DNA of 64,000 nt from Hedera helix (Eukaryota > Streptophyta > Magnoliopsida > Apiales > Araliaceae). Below are positions 1 to 12,200 of the stretch, piece after piece. Position 1 is the first letter of the stretch; every line of letters starts with the position of its first letter. The notes below the pieces were generated by a model. The model made no database searches, was not told the DNA's origin, and saw only the letters and a program-made list of their open reading frames with translations. A program made the position numbers and the translations under genes. The stretch is taken from positions 6,091,501 to 6,155,500 of the forward strand of contig OX359264.1 of assembly GCA_947179155.2 (NCBI GenBank), in the 5' to 3' direction.

Positions 1-1296
1 ACTTGTTGACGTTGCCATTTCTCTAGTGTAGCTACTCTGTGATGTAATAACCCAACAGGTGAAGGGGATACAAGGTGTTTCCGATTTAATGAATTTGCGG
101 GAGTCGTTGTTTGCCTTTTATTATGTTTTAATAAATCAGTTCTAAATAATTGATCTCTGTACTATGTAAGTTCTACTGGTTCTAAATATGTAGCAGGATA
201 ATGACACAAACTAGTTGGATATTAACACTACCACTGCCTTTCTGCTGCGCTTTTCTTAGCTTTATCAGCTTTAATTTTGTGTACTTTTAATTTTAATATT
301 TCCTATGGGAAAAAAGGAGTAGCATGGAAGTGAATTTTTAATCACAGTTGTGTGTGTCTATTTTGGGCCTTTATCTTCTTACGTTTTGATTATAGAATTG
401 CATAGATGTTATATTCAGTCAATATACTGGTTAATCTTTGTTGAAGGAGTATAAAGTGGAGATAAGAAAAGCTCAATGACAAGGAGAATTGAAAACCAAG
501 CTAATTGTTGTTCACCTATGGAATATATTAGTATATCTTATCAAGCTCAGTGTCTGCATGCTCGACATGTCTCCTTGACCTGAATCTGAACATTAGGAAG
601 AAACTTTCATTGGAAGGTATTAGAGAAATTGGCGAGGCATCATTCGGGTCCTTATTTTCCTAACAGCTCTTCAACAGCATGATGCTATCTTCTATGATAT
701 GTTTGTGTCAGATTTGTCTATAGGACTTATACATCTGAGAGTTTCTTGAGCACTTTATAGTGAATTCAATGCTAGAAATTGATGCCTCTTTGATTGCCTA
801 GGGCCCTTGACGTAAGCAATATATACAGAGAGAACATTGAATTCAATAACTTATTTGAGGGCTCTTAGTTCATAAATATGAAAGCTGCGTGCCTTAGGCA
901 GAAGATTTCTAAAAAGAAGCTCTACTTTTTGTGCTTTAATCAGAAACTATTCCACCTACTATTGTTCTGAAAATCTATTTTGTTGGTTAAATAGATATTA
1001 TGACTTCATAGTGTTATGTGATTATTATAAATCTTATAATCATGAGTTTGAGGAGTGGTTAGGTTTTTTTTTTTTTTAATTGGCCTATTGAGGGATTGAA
1101 TATTGTGAATAGAAATGCTTGTCATTTGATTTACATAGTGGCTAATGGCTATATCCTGTTTTTTATTCACATAATAGTAGAACTACAGTCAATTCTTTTG
1201 TTTTCTGTGCTTTCACTGTAAAATAGTTTTGTTTCTCTAATATATATTTCATTTGTTATGTTGCAGGTTGAATTTCTGAAAAGTTGCTAGTACATC
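1..1296 (+). other. Non-coding region upstream of TFB5, with probable 5'UTR intron end
   Basis: No open frame with recognisable protein similarity was found. A polypyrimidine-poor but plausible 3' splice site (TTATGTTGCAG, ending at 1266) lies 30 bases before the TFB5 start codon, so the stretch probably holds a 5'UTR intron of TFB5, with its promoter further left or outside the window. A T-rich run lies near 1065-1078. Confidence 0.45.
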
Positions 1297-2033
1297 ATGG
1301 TAAACGCGATCAAAGGACTATATATTTCATGGTAAATTTTATTTCTGACTAAGATTTTACTATTAACGTTTATTGATCATCACATTATGTACGTTGCTCT
1401 TACATTAGTGGAATCATGTCATGTTATTCTGGGGAATTGCGTACGAGGAATGACTGATTTAGCAACAAAGAAAACATTCATATTGGTTTAGTTAACCAGG
1501 CGAAAAGAAAATAATTTGGGATACGAAGAAGTGGAACTTTTAAATTGTTAAACCCTAGGGTTACGGGTTACTCAAGCGAGGTAGTGAGCATTATAAGTGC
1601 AATCCAAACTCCAAAGGGTTGGTTATAAAATAAATAAATCCCTAAACTCATAGATGTTGATATTGTATTACGTGAATTACATCAGACCTATTTCTTTTAT
1701 GTTTTCTTCACCAGATAATTGTTTGTTGGTTATCAATTCTATGATACTATTGTTTCCTTGTGTGATTTATATTTCGTCAATGTCTGTGGCGTGTCTCTGC
1801 TCCCACACCCCAAGGTCTGCTCTCACTCATAGAATCTACTGATGCTCCCTTGCAGTGACATACCAATGGCGCAATTCATTATTAACCTGAATTCAGGATT
1901 ACCCCAATCACAGAAGTTCATAATACATGTCTTGGACGATACTCATCTGTTTGTTCGATCTGATATGGCTGGAAGTATACGAGATAAAATCTCAGAGTTC
2001 AGAGAGAAGAATACTTATGAGAAGCCTGCTTGA
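1297..2033 (+). CDS. TFB5: TFIIH subunit TFB5 (GTF2H5/TTDA homologue), two coding exons
   Basis: Small subunit of the general transcription and DNA-repair factor TFIIH. In other eukaryotes it stabilises TFIIH and binds the p52/TFB2 subunit in the nucleus. Coding exons are 1297-1331 and 1856-2033. The first encodes MVNAIKGLYIS plus two bases of a Cys codon and ends at a GT donor (G|GTAAAT). The second follows a TTGCAG acceptor and continues CDIPMAQFIINLN, QKFIIHVLDDTHLFV and ISEFREKNTYEKP, all hallmark stretches of plant TFB5. The joined frame gives 70 residues, the usual length for the family (about 70). The start was chosen because MVNAIKG is the conserved N-terminus. An ATG-initiated frame beginning at 1842 inside the intron gives a wrong N-terminus. 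I see no defects, and recognition is by memory of the family. Confidence 0.9.
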
Positions 2034-3258
2034 TTTTTAAAACAAGTTTACCTCACTTGTATCCTGCAGATGCCTATGCTTTGGAAGCATTTGCCATGAA
2101 CCAGATCATATTTTTAACCTTTTATCTGTCTGATATTGTGATAGCTGATACTGCATATATACAACTCTACACATGTTATGATCAATGTTGCTTGTCAGTA
2201 ACGAACTAACGATCATGAACATATTTAATGGATGTATCCTAATGTTAATACAACTGGTGTAGTATATCAGCAGTATGATACAGTTTACAAGAAGTATACA
2301 TTGAAAATTGATACTTTTGTTATATTTAGATTATATTTCTGCCATATCTACACTTCTTTCCGAGTAGATTTTAATTTTGTAAATTTTAGTTTTAATTTAA
2401 ATTTTTGCTTATACAGAAATAGTAAACAAAACATATAGAATTACAACATCTTTATACAAGCTTCTCGCTTATTTATTAATTTTCTACTAGTATTAAGGTT
2501 TATGTAAGACAATCATTCGTATATAAAGAATTGTTAATAGTAGTACCTGGTTCAAAAGAGAGAGCCTTATTAGTAGTATTTACAAATTTTGATGTTATAT
2601 TTTTATTTTATATGTACCTTTGAGCATAATGATTATTTAGTTTTGCAATATTACATTACGATAAATTGTGACATGATAGTTAAATTGTGATGTTAAATTT
2701 AAAGGCATTGTCTCATTTTATATCACTATCGACACAAAATGAGACTTTTTTTATGGAGAAAATGACTAATATCGGTAAAAAAAGAAAAATTCAATAGAAG
2801 AATATATCACTTTTTTTACATTTTAAGTATTATAACTTAAATTGATACTTATCACTTGATTTATGTTATTAGGTTATACCATTGCACCAGGTAATGCAAC
2901 ATATATTCTCTACTTGATAAAAATGTGCATTATTATCAAATTTTCATATTTATGAATCTTATTAAATTTTAACCATAAAAGTATTTTTATTTTTTTTTAT
3001 AAAAATTGATCATTTTGTTTATCATATTAGAATTGCTACAATAAATAATTGATTGAATGAAAATAAAGGAAACATATAAATGTGTAATTGAGGGAAACCA
3101 AATTCTTTAGAAAAATAAAAATAAAAGTAGTGAGCATTTGTTAATTATAAATCCGGGTCGGGTCTTCGAAACAACTCCATTAAAAAGATCCGGAAACTAT
3201 GTCACATCTATCCGACTATCCTGGACCGGTTTCGATTGCATTGGCTCTTCACTCGTAG
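2034..3258. other. Intergenic region TFB5-CLPR2
   Basis: AT-rich, no gene seen. A block at about 2660-2740 (ACATGATAGTTAAATTGTGATG...) resembles one at about 6388-6450, so both may be remnants of one MITE family. The last 120 bases before CLPR2 are less AT-rich and pyrimidine-rich and probably hold the CLPR2 promoter and 5'UTR. Confidence 0.4.
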
Positions 3259-5848
3259 ATGGCTCTTTCGCTCCAATCAACCTGTTCTTCTTCGTGTATT
3301 AACTCTCACACCAGAGTCCATCAGCCTTCTCTCAGGTTCCATCTCTCTTCTTTTTCTCTCTATATATGCAATGCACATATAATATAGAAAATTACTTTAT
3401 GTTCTTGTGGGTAATTTGTTTCTTCATTGGCAGCTGTGCGACCAAGGTTTTTGTGGGGCTAAAGCTTCAATCTCCAAGTCTGCCTCTCTTATTCGTTTAA
3501 GTTCTTATTTACTTTGTAATTTGGCCACCCCGAAAAAGTTAACTTTTTCGGGGTTGTAATATCTTGATTTTGGCAGATTCTTTTGGAACTGCAAGACCCA
3601 ACTTGAATGTTGAATTTTACAACAAGGTGCATCAAAGCGTTGAATCAAGGTTTGTTTTTGCTTGTTTTGGATTTGGGTTTTCATTTTGACCCTTTGAAGG
3701 CCCAGTCTTGTAATTAAAATACCTCATTTGTTACTTTTTAATTTAAAATGTGTCGTCATTCAACAGAAATTTTTAGTGAAGTAATGGTCCCTGCGTATAT
3801 TTGTTTTTTAGATTAAAGGATATATCATATAACACTTGAATTTTATATCTAATTTGTAATAAAAAGTAAAATAAAATTGAAGTTTGGAAGTAAATTTAGG
3901 GTTTTGGGTTTCCATTTTCACTAGTAAATATGTATTTTATTAATAGTTGTTGGGTCTATGCAAAATGCTCTAATGAGATGCCTTGGAAATTCTTTCTGTG
4001 ATTTCTGATAATATTTTTGGAAAAAAGGTATTTGTGGATTTCGATGGGACTATAAGGTTAATTGTCAGAACTGTATAATGACACATTCTTGAATTGCAGG
4101 ACTTGTAATGGTATACCAACGAGAGCGCATGTTGCAATGATGCCCATAGGAACGCCAAGAGTGCCCTACAGAACACCTGGTGAGGGAACTTGGCAGTGGG
4201 TTGATTTATGGAATGCCCTTGTTAGTTTCTATGGCTGACAATCTACTTTATGACCTATCTGTTGACATCTTGAATAGTCATGTCAGACGATGGAAGGATG
4301 GGGTCTAGTCTGTTTGGATGACCCAAAGTTAAGGGTGGGCTATTTTATTTCTCCATGTGCTATACCTGTAGTGATTCACTAAATTGTTGTATTGCAGTAC
4401 CGGGAACGGGTTATCTTCATCGGGCAAGAAATAGATGAAGAATTTAGCAACCAAATACTGGTGACAATGTTGTACCTTGACAGTGTCGAATCTTCCAAAA
4501 GGATGTATATGTACATCAATGGTCCTGGTGGAGATGTGAGTTCTTTGTCAATCAAGTTTTTCTTATGTCGAACTTAATGTACATTCTTCTTTTAGAGTCG
4601 ACAAATTGAACTTTTTTTTAAAATATTTGCTGGACTTTTCTCTGCGTATACAGCTTACGCCAACCATGGCTATCTATGACATGATGCAAAGCTTAAAAAG
4701 TCCGGTTGGAACCCACTGTGTGGGCTATGCGTATAATTTGGCAGGATTTCTTCTTGCTGCTGGAGAAAAGGTAATACTTTTACTCCTTACATTGGTAAAC
4801 TAACCTCAGAGAAAAATATAACAGGAAAAACCATTTCATTATTAATGGAAAATCAAAAACCTCTCCTATCAATTCAAAAAGTTTATTCTCAGGGTTTTCA
4901 CTTTCTTCATGTTTCATTCAAAAATCATACGATGATTGCAGTCGTGTGATAATTGAACTACATAGGACACTCTTTAACAAAAAGAATTTTTGGTCCCTTC
5001 AGCATGTATACTGGGTGCAATAGCCATGTTGCATTGATGGACTATTATGTTTCCATGTGTGACGCTGCATTGAAAACGCTATTCCTATTTAACTGTTAAT
5101 GCCGAGATTTATTGCTTACTTGAATCTGTCACTTATTTTGTTTGCATTATGAAGGGCAATCGCTTTGCAATGCCTCTTTCGAGAATTGCCTTACAATCCC
5201 CAGCTGGGGCTGCTCGTGGTCAGGTTTGAATATTTCTCACATTTTCAGAAAAGTTAGTATAGTTATCAATCTCCACCAGTGTAGTTTTCTTTCTATTTTA
5301 TGTGTTCATGTATGTATATACTTATATTCCAGTCATTTGCAGGCTGATGACATTCAAAATGAAGCGAATGAGCTCCTCAGAATTAGAGATTATCTCTTTA
5401 AAGAGTTGTCTCAGAAGACAGGCCAGCCTGCTGAGAAGGTATAGTTGGATTCTCACTCAGCTCTGTGATTCCTTTTTTTCTTGACTGGTCTGATGAGTTG
5501 CTTCGATTTTCCCCTTTGATTCTTGTCAACCAAAAATGATATTAGAGCATATTGAAATGAGTATTTACTCGCATTTAATTTTGCTCTATGTGCTAACTAT
5601 GTCCGTCTAGATTCTTCAGGTAGTAATTTTCTCCTTACAGTTTAATAGTTTTTTCCTTAAAATCTTATTTTTGATTAAAATGTTAACCATTTCTTATTAC
5701 ATGTTTTCAGATTCACAAGGACTTGAGCCGGATGAAACGCTTTAATGCTCAAGAAGCTCTGTAATATGGTCTCATTGATCGTATTGTTAGGCCTCCCCGA
5801 ATCAAGGCAGATGCACCACAAAAAGATGCCGGAACAGGTCTTGGTTAG
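3259..5848 (+). CDS. CLPR2: Plastid ClpR2, non-catalytic Clp protease core subunit; premature stop in the last exon
   Basis: Plastid-targeted, catalytically inactive subunit of the stromal ClpPR protease core. Nine exons are readable: 3259-3335, 3434-3477, 3577-3649, 4100-4220, 4398-4535, 4654-4770, 5155-5223, 5343-5438, 5711-5848. All junctions are GT-AG and phases agree. The Ser/Thr-rich N-terminus fits a transit peptide. The core has GEGTWQWVDLWNALYRERVI, YMYINGPGGD and GTHCVGYAYNLAG. The ClpP catalytic Ser, His and Asp positions read Asn, Gln and Lys (YNLAG, IALQSP, RMKRF), as in ClpR proteins. To the family's normal end the frame would give 290 residues (Arabidopsis ClpR2 about 279). However, codon 263 is TAA (5762-5764) where relatives have a Glu codon (EEAIEYGLID). 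Translation would stop after 262 residues and lose YGLID and the tail, whose frame stays open to TAG at 5846-5848. This may be a real null or weak allele, a sequencing error, or a degenerating copy. Confidence 0.9.
3528..3553. repeat. Perfect 26-bp palindrome in CLPR2 intron 2
   Basis: CCCCGAAAAAGTT is followed immediately by its exact reverse complement. It lies in the second CLPR2 intron, 24 bases before the 3' splice site of exon 3, where an RNA hairpin would cover the usual branch-point zone. Confidence 0.85.
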
Positions 5849-6284
5849 TGTATTTGTTGTTTGTATACCAAATTGACTGGTAGCTGTTATACAGTTCATA
5901 TATCTCCCAAGTTGATCGATCTTCTAATATTATTCACAATTCTGTTACATACATACAAATTTCTGATATTGTTGATCCCCCCATTGAGGTCTAGGAAAAC
6001 CATCATTTTTGGTTGGATTTATATTCATACTTGACTGATGTTTCTTAGTTATTGTCTTCTACTTTTTGTTTTTTTTGTAGACGCAAGTCTCTGAACCTCT
6101 TAGAACTTTCAACTAATCCCACCGCCCATGGGCACCCATTCTCCACTAGATCCTTACACCGAAAATCCAAAGCTTTTGTGGCTACCTCTTGGAGTTGGCT
6201 GGTATTGATCTTGTGACCTCTCCAATTTCCATTTGCAAAGAGAACTGCAAGAACATGACTTTTATCGGCTTCTGATGAGTAATA

Positions 6285-6480
6285 CTCCCTCCGATTCATA
6301 CAAGAGTTGCATTTGCAAAATTTGTAAACTTTTAAGTATATAGTTTTCTTCCACGTTTATCCCTAAATAATTTTTAATTTAATAATGGTAACATGATAAT
6401 AAAATTGTGGCGTTATACTTGAGGATATTGTCATATTATACCATTCATCTCTAAATAGTAATGGTCATAATCTATTTTGT
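6285..6480. mobile_element. Truncated Stowaway-like MITE
   Basis: Begins TA|CTCCCTCCGATTC, the typical Stowaway (Tc1/mariner MITE) terminus after its TA target. The expected mirrored right end (GGAGGGAG-TA) is missing. The sequence runs directly into a G homopolymer. Confidence 0.45.

Positions 6481-6510
<30 letters not shown>
6481..6510 (+). repeat. G homopolymer, 30 bases
   Basis: Uninterrupted run of 30 G between ATTTTGT and ATTGCC. It could form G-quadruplexes, and its length is prone to assembly error. Confidence 0.9.
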
Positions 6511-6511
<1 letters not shown>

Positions 6512-7722
6512 TTGCCTTCTTGAGAGCGTCGCATTTTAACTTCTCTAAAATAATTGTTATCTTTCCGCTTTCTTATCAATCCCTAATTTCTTTTAACTAT
6601 ATTTTAACTGTACATACACTGTGTGTGCTTGGAGAACTAGTCATTATAACTGCTGCCGGGAACGTATCTGTGTGCTCATTTGCATTGCCTCCCTCTTCAA
6701 TTTTCTCTTCCCCTACCCCATTAATATACAAATACTTGAGAAGATTATCATACAAGGATGGCGGTGATAAATTTAGAAGTACAAGAGAAGTTCATGCGCA
6801 TTAAATAAATTTTAAGACTATAAATTGAACCAAGCATTTCGGGCTGAAAAATGCAAATGAGATTCGAATGCATTAATAATATGATTCAAATCTGAGTACA
6901 AAAAATAGTTCAAATAAAAATACGAATATAATATGAGCAAAATTATACTTGTCTAGTTTAGAATTAATTCTAACTACTCGAATTTTCGATTGTGATTTGA
7001 TACATTCTCTTATAATATATACAAAGTTAAATAAAGTTAAAATAATTAGTTATTATTTTTTATTTTGTTCTTAATTTTAATTGTGATTTTATATTTATAA
7101 CATGCAATTGTAAATATATTTTCTCATTTTAAAGTAAAATAGTAAGTTTAATTATAATTATATGTATTATAAAACTAGTTACTATGTGTAGATTCGAATT
7201 CAAACTTGAATTCGAAACTTGCGAGTAATTTAAATATAATTGAATTTGAGTCGAATCAAATTTGAGTAATGAATATTCGAACTAAGTCGAATTTGAGTAG
7301 AGTTTTTTAAATACAATTCAGAGTCCAAGTCAAGTTTGAGTAAGAATTTAACTTTTCGAATCAAATCTGAACAATTCTATACTATGTTCGGTGCACTCGT
7401 TTAGACCATTAGATTTAATTATATCTAAGTAATGAAATGTTGCTTTACCGTGTACCTTATTGCAAAGAAACATACATGTGCAAGGAACATTGCAACACTA
7501 GTTGAAATGTTAAATTTAATTTTCGTTATATGTTTGGACGGTGATAAAATCAAATAAAAATTAATATGTATTCTTCTTCTTTTATTTTCAATTTTCTATA
7601 CTTGCATGAAAGGAAATTACTTTCATATCAAAATTTGCAAATGCAATTGACTGAACCAATTATCAAAATTGTAACTTTGACTCTCTAACTTGAAAGAAAC
7701 AGAATGAACCTCATATTGGGCA

Positions 7723-7851
7723 TTATTCGGACGGCGGAATATCATTACCTTCAGTTGGCTCATTCCTCGAGTCAGATGGATACGCAGTCCCGTTATTTCC
7801 ACTGGAGGACGAGGATGACAGATTTTGATTCATGGTATCTGAGGACAGCCA

Positions 7852-7889
<38 letters not shown>

Positions 7890-8353
7890 TGCAACAAAAG
7901 TTGTAGACTTTGTCTTCTGCTTCTTTGTTTCTCTGGAGCACTTTGGCCGAAGCCCATTTTATGTTTCTTTGGAGCACTTCTGCATATTCCCAGGAAACAA
8001 ACAGCCTACCACAATCTGATTTTTATCAACAAAGAAAGGAAACATAATCAAAATTCATATATGCAGACGTGGAACAGACCTCAAGGATGAAGCAACTTAA
8101 AATTATTATCAGTATTTTTCATATTACACCCAGCAGGATTTGTAGAAGATGTTTCCCTAATGAGCCAGTTAAAAATTGATGTTTAGAGGAAAAGAGAAGT
8201 CAGACCCGCACAGGACTGCCGGCTATAACCACCTCCGATAACACGTCCATCTGGACCTGTTAAGGAGACACTCAACCGCTCACACCTATTACTTATACCG
8301 CCATTTTCTGTTGGCGTAAATGATCCATTCGAGGAGAGTATCTCACAATGACC
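7723..8353 (-). pseudogene. AHL (AT-hook, PPC-domain) DNA-binding protein pseudogene, 3' part
   Basis: AHL proteins bind AT-rich DNA in the nucleus through AT-hooks and a PPC/DUF296 domain. Two decayed exons are readable. Exon 8353-8206 follows a GTTGCAG acceptor and encodes GHCEILSSNGSFTPTENGG and LSVSLTGPDGRVIGGG, matching the PPC core. Then the invariant GGG(V/L)AGLL block is collapsed: about 14 bases appear deleted, so the following SPVR is one frame off. Exon 8015-7723 resumes with IVVGCLFPGN (PPC end; family SPVQVVVGSFLPG), then a Lys-rich stretch with an in-frame TAA (7961-7959), a 36-base C run on this strand, and a tail PSDSRNEPTEGNDIPPSE ending at TAA 7725-7723. That tail resembles the usual AHL C-terminus (PSDSRNKPTD...). 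AT-hook and N-terminal exons are not found to the right. A frameshift, a nonsense codon and a missing 5' half make it non-functional. Confidence 0.75.
7852..7887 (+). repeat. G homopolymer, 36 bases, inside the AHL pseudogene
   Basis: Thirty-six G in a row (C on the coding strand of the pseudogene, giving a poly-Pro frame). It separates the Lys-rich segment from the conserved AHL C-terminal tail. Confidence 0.9.
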
Positions 8354-8930
8354 CTGCAACTGATGGGGAAAGACGTCAATTTTCCGTAAGTTGTTAATAA
8401 CAAATGCTTCCAAATAATGGCGGGCAACAACAAAGTATCATGCTGAAAGTTGATACTTGAAAACATCAACAGCTAAGACACTTGTAATCGTCACAGTGAT
8501 TCAAATGATCGTCCTTTTATTCGCACAAATTTACATATATTGTGTACTCTAGGCAGAGGAGCTAAGTGAAAGCTTACATTTAATGTAAGGTAGTAGCGTT
8601 TGATAAAACTGTGTAATAAGAGTTTATTAAAATAGGGTTTCTGTTCAAAACAGAGGCTCTTTTTAAAACAGAGCTTAATTGTAAAAAAGTTGTTTGATAA
8701 CTAATCTGTATAGTATGTCTAAATCCAAAATTTACTATTTTACCTTTAGATTACTATTACAAGGAATATATAAATTAGATGCAGAACATCACATAAAAGA
8801 TCTATGTATATATCATCCTCTCTGTTATTTGGACAACGAAGATTAATGCATAGAACACTCCTACCACTTCAAACATGGCAGCGAAATGATGGAACACAAT
8901 TAAGCTGAAACTAAATATTTATAATTCTAA
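8354..8930. other. Non-coding region upstream of the AHL pseudogene
   Basis: I looked for the AT-hook exon and the first PPC exon on the minus strand and did not find them. At about 8585-8710 a pair of GTTTGATAA-containing blocks suggests a short degenerate transposon. Confidence 0.35.
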
Positions 8931-9296
8931 GGCATGGATTATAATCCCAATTCCCAAAGTTATATTTATTTGCAAAGATTATAATTGTATAAGACTATTA
9001 ATTCTATTTTTGTTTTGTTTGTTTTTAAATTTAAATTTGGGACTATTAGTACAAGGATTATAAAATGACTTAATATGGGAGATTATTTAATACCATATTT
9101 AATCAGGGATTATAATCCCAAGACTATTTAATCACTTTATAATCCCTGGACTAATAGTCCCAAATTCAAATTTTAAAACAAATAAAATATTTTTGAAATT
9201 AATAATTTTATCTTAAATATAATCCTTATAAACAAATATAACTTTGAAATTATAATCTATACATTGGGATTATAATTTTTACAAACAAACGTAACC
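8931..9296. mobile_element. Harbinger-like foldback MITE
   Basis: The right end (…ACAAACAAACGTAACC) matches the ends of the elements at 27023-30239 and 39116-39470. Internal arms mirror each other (GGATTATAATCCCA, GGGACTATTAGT and their complements). A 3-bp TAA flanks both sides (8928-8930 and 9297-9299), as in PIF/Harbinger insertions. Confidence 0.55.
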
Positions 9297-12200
9297 TAAG
9301 AATAATATAATTTCTTTAATATATTTAGATGTGTGACTATTAGTCTAGGATTATATATATCAACATCCTAACTCTTTTTATCGACACTTGCTCATTTAAA
9401 TTTCAATTTGTTCCAATCGAATCAACTCCATGGTGATTTGAACTGACGTTGGTATCATTATATCTGAAACAATATATTAATAGAACTCAATGAGGAGAAA
9501 ATCTGTCCAAGCTAGGGTTGTAAACGAATACAAATATATTCTTATTCGTATGTATTTAAAAATAAATTTTAATATTTATATTTGTATTTATATGTGACAG
9601 ATATGCAATATGGAATATCGTATATTTCGGCCTCCTTTTCCGATCCTTTAAGTGATCCTCCTCGTTTGACTTGTTCTGGTCCCATGCTGCAAGACATACA
9701 CATTTATTTAACATATTATTATCCCTTAATTTTATTATTTTATTTAATTAATAATTTTTATTTTATTTTGTAGAATATATTATTTATTTATCTTGATGAG
9801 CAAGTAAAATATAATATTTTAGATTTAAAAGAGGAAAAAGACTACGAGATTATCATGTAAAAATTGAAGTTAATAAGGAAAGGAAAGAAGAAAAAATACC
9901 AAGTTTATTAATTTTAGATTAAAGCATAAATAATTTTTTTCTATAAATAGAAACTTGTATTTTAGAGAGAGGGGGGAGTGTTGTTAATTTAATTTTTATT
10001 TTTCCTTCCTTCGGTTGGAGTAAGGAAACTTGGGCTTAATTATTTTTTTTCTAATCTTTCCCGAGGCCACTAACAGGAAGTTTTGGTAGTATTGTGAAGT
10101 AATATATACTTGTAACTTATTATTAATATAATATAATATTCCTTTCTTTTCGTTCAAGCTTGTTTCAGTGCTAAAGTTAGTATTTAAATGTTTTGTTTTG
10201 TTTTCTTTTATCCTTTTATCTAATATGTTTATATTATAATAGTTAGTTCTAGTTTTTATTATTTACAATTGTTAATTCTCTGTTCATCCAAATAGTAATA
10301 ATATTAGTAATTTCCTCTTTTAATTCTTATTGATTGTCATGGTCAACTAAAATTTTAATACTTAGAATGAAGATGAAATTAGATACTTCACACTAATTAG
10401 TTTATTTCAGCTATGATATTAACGCTTAATTTCTCCGCCTTCATATTTATCTTCGTGCACGAATTTTTCATAATTTATGTTTACCCATATTAATTATATA
10501 ATCGATACTTATAAGGGAAAGGGAAAACAAAATTAGGAATTAATTCAAAAAATCAAAAAAAATGTTCATTATGTTAGTATTTAGTGGATTCGGATTATTT
10601 GGTAAAAAAAAATTCATTACTAATTTTCATTATTAATTAAGGAAGTGATATTTCTACAAGAGAAATTGATATTTCCACAAGACTCTCCTTATATGAATAG
10701 TAAGTGAGACTCACCTCACATGAGTGAGACTTTATAAAAATATTAATTTTTCTTGTAAAAATATCAATTTCCTGTTTAACACGTATTTACTAAGTTTACA
10801 TTAGACGATGTACACTTGCAATTACATAATATTTTCACACCACTGCATTTACGTTATTACCAATTGTGATTGCTTCTTTAGATCGTACTCTTATAGCTAT
10901 TGATCCCCTAAATTTCCTCAGATTCACCAGTTTGCTAAACTAGAGAATTAACACTTGTGTTATTGTAACGATACGAGTTAAATCTCGAGTCCAAATCAAA
11001 TTATAGTATAATAAGGTTCAATATATTTTCTCAATAAATTGAGCCTCACTAAATATTATTACTTTTTTCTGTTTTTCTTTTATGATTAACAAACACAGTG
11101 CATGGCATATAAATAAGTGTCCTTTGTGATTAAACAAACACATTGCATGGCATATAAATATGTGTAATTTTATGGCCATGTTGTTAGATGGAAAATAAGT
11201 AGATGTTTGGAAATATATGCAAATTGTCCATCTAACATTTGCTTCTATTCAGTAATCTAATTGACAAAAAAAAACATATACTAAGCATATAATAATTCTA
11301 GATAAAAAATAAAATAAAATCAATCAATCACTCTTATCCTCCACTTGGTTTTCAAACTCCCGAACAATCCCATTTCCCATCCAAACACCATTAAATGATT
11401 TGGGCACTTTACCAAATCCTAGGGCTAGGGTCTAATAACTATATGGGCTCATCCACCAAAATTTGACAAAGCCAAAGCCCTAACCTAAGCCCAATCACTT
11501 CCACAATTTTTGATTCATGCTAAATTTAAGCAAGCACAAAATTAGGACTTATATCACTTAAAGTCAAATATCAGCATAACTAGAAACATTAAAATTCCGA
11601 GCCCTGCAATATATTGCGATTTTTTTTTTTTATCGATTTATAATTGCGATATATATCAAACATAGGATTAGATAGAAACAGTTACTAGTAATAATTATGC
11701 AACAACAAAAATTACAAGATATATATTTTTTATTAAAGTTTCTTTATAAAACTGAATAGAAATGTCATTATTATGAAATTTCAAAAGTCGGACACTTTAT
11801 AATAAGAGATAATATGTGCCGTATATGACCAAGAGAAAAACATCAAAGCATCAAACGCACAACTATACTTGGAATTCTTATTATTATCCCGCAAAGTATA
11901 ATTAGAGGAGCAAAGCATTCTTTTGGAACATTCGTTTAAGATAATAAATTATAATTATACTTAGTATTATCCAAAAGATTCGATGGGAAGTGTACAAAAA
12001 ACTCCAAAAATTGCCAAAAGCAAGCATTATCAAGATTCTAATTAACAAGAAGAAAGTGGCGGAAGAAAAGCCAAAATTGATATTCTATGATCAAATTTGG
12101 AATGCCCATCACAAATTTAATGGTTAAATTAACTAGTCTTCATTGTCAGTGTCATAAGCAACAAATGAAACAATGCTAACAAGAAAAGTTACATGATTCA

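Larger units (their letters stand above)
5849..7722. other. Intergenic region between CLPR2 and the AHL pseudogene
   Basis: Holds the CLPR2 3'UTR, a Stowaway-like end, a G30 run and, at about 6840-7400, a segment rich in TTCGAA/GAATTCGA words that looks like a degenerate DNA transposon. No convincing gene. A minus-strand open frame at 6045-6299 has no recognisable family. Confidence 0.4.

Noticed and set aside
1842..1855. ATG at 1842 as the TFB5 start (MLPCSDIPMAQ)
   Set aside because: Lies before the TTGCAG splice acceptor. The upstream exon at 1297 supplies the conserved MVNAIKG N-terminus in the right phase.
6045..6299. 84-codon minus-strand frame next to CLPR2
   Set aside because: Not recognisable as any family. 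It overlaps the probable CLPR2 3' region and a Stowaway end.
7704..8090. Plus-strand frame with a poly-Gly stretch
   Set aside because: The Gly run is translation of the G36 homopolymer, and the real (decayed) coding signal is AHL on the minus strand.
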